Shown here: positions 61,771-64,000 of the stretch, in pieces | Position numbering within the stretch: position 1 is the stretch's first letter | How the letters are laid out: the number at the start of each line of letters is the position of its first letter | Source of the DNA: DASUAS01 sp963841415 | Lineage (GTDB): Bacteria > Actinomycetota > Acidimicrobiia > IMCC26256 > DASPTH01 | Assembly (NCBI GenBank): GCA_963841415.1 | Contig: CAWJCN010000006.1 | Location: 1 to 64,000, forward strand | DNA length: 64,000 nucleotides | Direction: 5' to 3' | Translations under genes and position numbers: made by a program | Notes under the pieces: model-generated | Databases searched by the model: none | What the model saw: only the letters and a program-made list of their open reading frames with translations | Told to the model about the DNA's origin: nothing

Positions 61771-62966
61771 CCTACGCGCCGCCCACCGGCGATGCCGAAG
61801 GCCCGCTCGCGGGCATCCGGGTCGTCGACCTCACACGCGCGCGGGCCGGTCCCACGTGCGTGCGCCAACTCGCCGACCTGGGCGCCGACGTCGTCGCGCT
61901 CGTCAGTCCTTCCGGCGGAGGTGCGTTCTCGTCCCTGGGTGCGGACGGCGCCAACCTGCACCGCAACAAGCGGTCGGTCGCGGTCGACCTCACCACCGAC
62001 GGCGGCCGCGCGGTCTTCTTCCGGCTGGTCGAGCACGCCGACGTGGTCGTGGAGAACTACCGGCCCGGGGTGAAGCACCGCCTCGGCATCGATCCCGACG
62101 CGGTGTGGGCGGTCAACCCGCGCGTGGTCTACACGTCGATCTCGGGGTTCGGGCAGAACGGCCCGTACGCGTCCCGGCCGGGCGTCGACCAGATCGCGCA
62201 GGGCCTGGGTGGGCTGATGAGCGTCACCGGGCCCCCCGGCACCGGTCCGTGGCGCGTGGGCATCGCCATCTCCGACACCGCCGCCGGCACGCTGCTCACG
62301 CAGGGAGTGCTCGCCGCCCTCATCGCGCGCGACCGCACCGGTCGCGGCCAATGGGTCCACACCTCCCTCGTCGAGGCCATGATCAGCTTCATGGACTTCC
62401 AGGCCGCGCGTTGGCTCATCGACGGCGAGGTCCCCGGCCAGGAGGGCAACCAGCACCCCACGATGGTGCCGATGGGTGCGTATCCGACTGCCGATGGCCA
62501 TCTCAACGTGTCTGCGCTGCGCGACTTCCGCGCCTTCTGCGCGCTGCTCGACGCACCGGAGCTCGCCGACGACCCTCGCTACGCCGACTTCGCGTCGCGC
62601 CACGCACACCGCGTGGAGCTCGACGCCGACCTCGCGCGTGTGCTGCGCACCCGCACCACTGCCGAGTGGGTCGACCGTCTCGCCGATCAGGTGCCCTGCG
62701 GTCCCGTGCTGGCGGTCGACGAGGTGTTCGCCGACCCGCAGGTGCGGCACCTCCAGCTCACGCGCACGGTGCCGCATCCCACGCGCGGCGAGGTCGACGT
62801 CCTGCGCCCGCCGATCACCTTGAGCGACACCCCTGCCACCGTGCGGTCGGGACCACCCGCCGACGGTGAGCACACTCGTGCGGTGCTGACCGAGCTCGGT
62901 TACCGCGACGACGAGATCGACGACCTGCACGCGACCGGTGCCGTCGGAACCCGGGAGACCCCATGA
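61767..62966 (+). CDS. CaiB/BaiF family CoA-transferase
   Basis: 399 aa, GTG start. Class III CoA-transferase that moves CoA between carboxylic acids or racemizes acyl-CoA. GIRVVDLTRARAGPTCVRQLADLGADVV, NLHRNKRSVAVDLTTDGGRAVF, HADVVVENYRPGVKHRLG (its Asp carrier position must be checked) and SISGFGQNGPYASRPGVDQIAQGLGGLMSVTG are typical. Coupled to the enoyl-CoA hydratase by ATGA, indicating an acyl-CoA pathway. Confidence 0.9.
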   Translation: MTYAPPTGDAEGPLAGIRVVDLTRARAGPTCVRQLADLGADVVALVSPSGGGAFSSLGADGANLHRNKRSVAVDLTTDGGRAVFFRLVEHADVVVENYRPGVKHRLGIDPDAVWAVNPRVVYTSISGFGQNGPYASRPGVDQIAQGLGGLMSVTGPPGTGPWRVGIAISDTAAGTLLTQGVLAALIARDRTGRGQWVHTSLVEAMISFMDFQAARWLIDGEVPGQEGNQHPTMVPMGAYPTADGHLNVSALRDFRAFCALLDAPELADDPRYADFASRHAHRVELDADLARVLRTRTTAEWVDRLADQVPCGPVLAVDEVFADPQVRHLQLTRTVPHPTRGEVDVLRPPITLSDTPATVRSGPPADGEHTRAVLTELGYRDDEIDDLHATGAVGTRETP

Positions 62967-63781
62967 CGAGCGTCGACACCAAGCCGATCAAGACCGGCAC
63001 CGAGAAGATGCTCGCCCACGTCGAGGGCGGCATCGGTTGGATGACCTACAACAACCCGGCGCGCCTCAACGCGATGTCGTACGACATGCAGATCGCGGTG
63101 CCGCGCATCCTGGGCGCGTTCGCGGCCGATCCCGACGTGCACGTGATCGTCGTGCGGGGGGCCGGCGAGCGCGCCTTCGTGTCGGGCGCCGACATCTCCG
63201 AGTTCTCGGACAAGCGCACGACGGTCGCGGCGCGCGCCGACTACGACGAAGCGCTCGCGGCCGCGTGGGGCTCGTGGCGCACGGTCGACAAGCCGATCAT
63301 CGCCATGATCCGCGGCTACTGCATCGGCGGCGGTCTGCTCACCGCGATGAAGGCCGACATCCGGATCGCGGCCGAGGGCAGCGAGTTCGGGGTCCCGGCC
63401 GCGAAGCTCGGACTTGGCTACGCCTACGGCGGAGTCGAGGAGCTCATGGGGATCGTCGGACCCTCGTGGACGAGCGAGATCCTGTTCTCGGCCCGCCGGC
63501 TGAGTGCGGACGAGGCGCTGCGCATCGGCCTGGTCAACCGCGTCGTCGTCATCGACGACCTCGAGCCGTCGGTGCGCGAGCTGGCGGCCACCATCGCGGC
63601 CAACGCGCCGCTCACCGTGCAGGCGTGCAAGGCCGCGATCCGCGAGGCCCGCAAGGATCCCGAGGCCCGCGACCTCGACGCGGTCGAGCGCATGGTGGAG
63701 GCCTGCTTCCGCTCGGATGACTACCTCGAAGGCCAGGCCGCGTTCGCGGAGAAGCGCGCTCCTCGTTTCCGCGGCGCCTGA
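62963..63781 (+). CDS. Enoyl-CoA hydratase/isomerase family protein
   Basis: 272 aa. Crotonase fold. GGIGWMTYNNPARLNAMSYDM opening, oxyanion hole AFVSGADISEF and GYCIGGGLLTAMKADIRIAAEGSEFGVPAAKLGLGYAYGG. The first catalytic Glu position is occupied by LLTAMK-type residues and the second by GGVEEL, as in enoyl-CoA hydratases acting on varied substrates. Last gene of the plus-strand operon. Substrate unknown. Confidence 0.9.
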   Translation: MTSVDTKPIKTGTEKMLAHVEGGIGWMTYNNPARLNAMSYDMQIAVPRILGAFAADPDVHVIVVRGAGERAFVSGADISEFSDKRTTVAARADYDEALAAAWGSWRTVDKPIIAMIRGYCIGGGLLTAMKADIRIAAEGSEFGVPAAKLGLGYAYGGVEELMGIVGPSWTSEILFSARRLSADEALRIGLVNRVVVIDDLEPSVRELAATIAANAPLTVQACKAAIREARKDPEARDLDAVERMVEACFRSDDYLEGQAAFAEKRAPRFRGA

Positions 63782-63791
63782 CCCACCGCCG

Positions 63792-63974
63792 TCAGCGCGG
63801 CGGTGGTCCCGTGCGCGCGACGAGCGCGAAGCCCCAGAAGAGCAGGAACGCACCGAGCGCGATGGCGACGATGTTGCCGGCCGACGCGCCCCGGTCGGCG
63901 GCGTCGATCACGTTGAGGGCCAGGAGCAACAGGCCCGCGCCCACGGCAGCGAACGCGCGCGTGCGGGAAGGCAT
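63792..63974 (-). CDS. Small two-helix membrane protein
   Basis: 60 aa. Two hydrophobic helices (about 8-24 and 34-54): AFAAVGAGLLLLALNVIDAA and IVAIALGAFLLFWGFALVA. Convergent with the enoyl-CoA hydratase, 10-base gap. No family recognised. Confidence 0.6.
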   Translation of the reverse strand: MPSRTRAFAAVGAGLLLLALNVIDAADRGASAGNIVAIALGAFLLFWGFALVARTGPPPR

Positions 63975-64000
63975 GGCGGGGGAAGCTAGCCCGCCCCGCG

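Overview
The window is a high-GC bacterial chromosome segment from an actinobacterium, most likely class Acidimicrobiia (inference). The reasons are the many GTG starts and ATGA/GTGA gene overlaps, NucS-type mismatch repair, Ino1, the actinobacterial families DUF3499, DUF5318, DUF3566 and DUF6049, and a gene order that closely follows the replication-origin region known from Mycobacterium. It carries two tRNA genes and no rRNA or CRISPR array.

Layout. (1) About 1-5.2 kb: one end of an integrated conjugative or mobilizable element. It has a decayed MobF relaxase-helicase, two excisionase-like helix-turn-helix proteins and a tyrosine integrase whose 3' end runs into tRNA-Ala. (2) 5.2-8.8 kb: tRNA-Ala, two secreted lipoproteins, a saccharopine dehydrogenase-like enzyme, a 45-aa membrane protein, a methyltransferase and tRNA-Ile. 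(3) 8.8-26 kb: the origin core. On the minus strand lie DUF3566, gyrA (with an intein), gyrB, dciA, recF, dnaN and dnaA. On the plus strand lie rpmH, rnpA, yidD, yidC, khpB, rsmG, two parS sites, parA and parB. DnaA boxes lie on both sides of dnaA. (4) 26-37 kb, minus strand: an envelope and redox block with a CwlM-like pseudo-amidase, trxA, trxB, an ECF sigma/anti-sigma pair, a Ser/Thr kinase, DegV, MurJ, DUF6049 and a GNAT acetyltransferase. (5) 37-46 kb: a DapB-like reductase, a PilT-like ATPase, DUF3499, CCA-adding enzyme, a methyltransferase, padR-ino1, DUF5318, panB and DUF192. (6) 46-58 kb: rpsF-ssb-rpsR-rplI, then a branched-chain amino-acid-type ABC transporter whose two permeases and second ATPase form one 944-aa protein, a kinase-flippase fusion, a SHOCT protein and dnaB. 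(7) 58-64 kb: trmO, a second PadR with its palindromic operator, nucS, small membrane proteins and a lipid-type operon (SRPBCC, CoA-transferase, enoyl-CoA hydratase).

How the genes work together. Initiation (DnaA), helicase loading (DciA) and helicase (DnaB), clamp (DnaN), gyrase, and segregation (ParA/ParB/parS) are gathered near the origin. RnpA, YidD, YidC and KhpB form the usual RNA-processing and membrane-insertion string. MurJ, the kinase, the CwlM-like protein and DUF6049 form a probable peptidoglycan-control block.

Three housekeeping genes (gyrA inside its intein, cca, and the 3' end of the DUF6049 gene) each need a one-base correction to read through, and the relaxase needs four. 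For the housekeeping genes the simplest reading is sequencing or assembly error. For the relaxase, real decay is equally possible.
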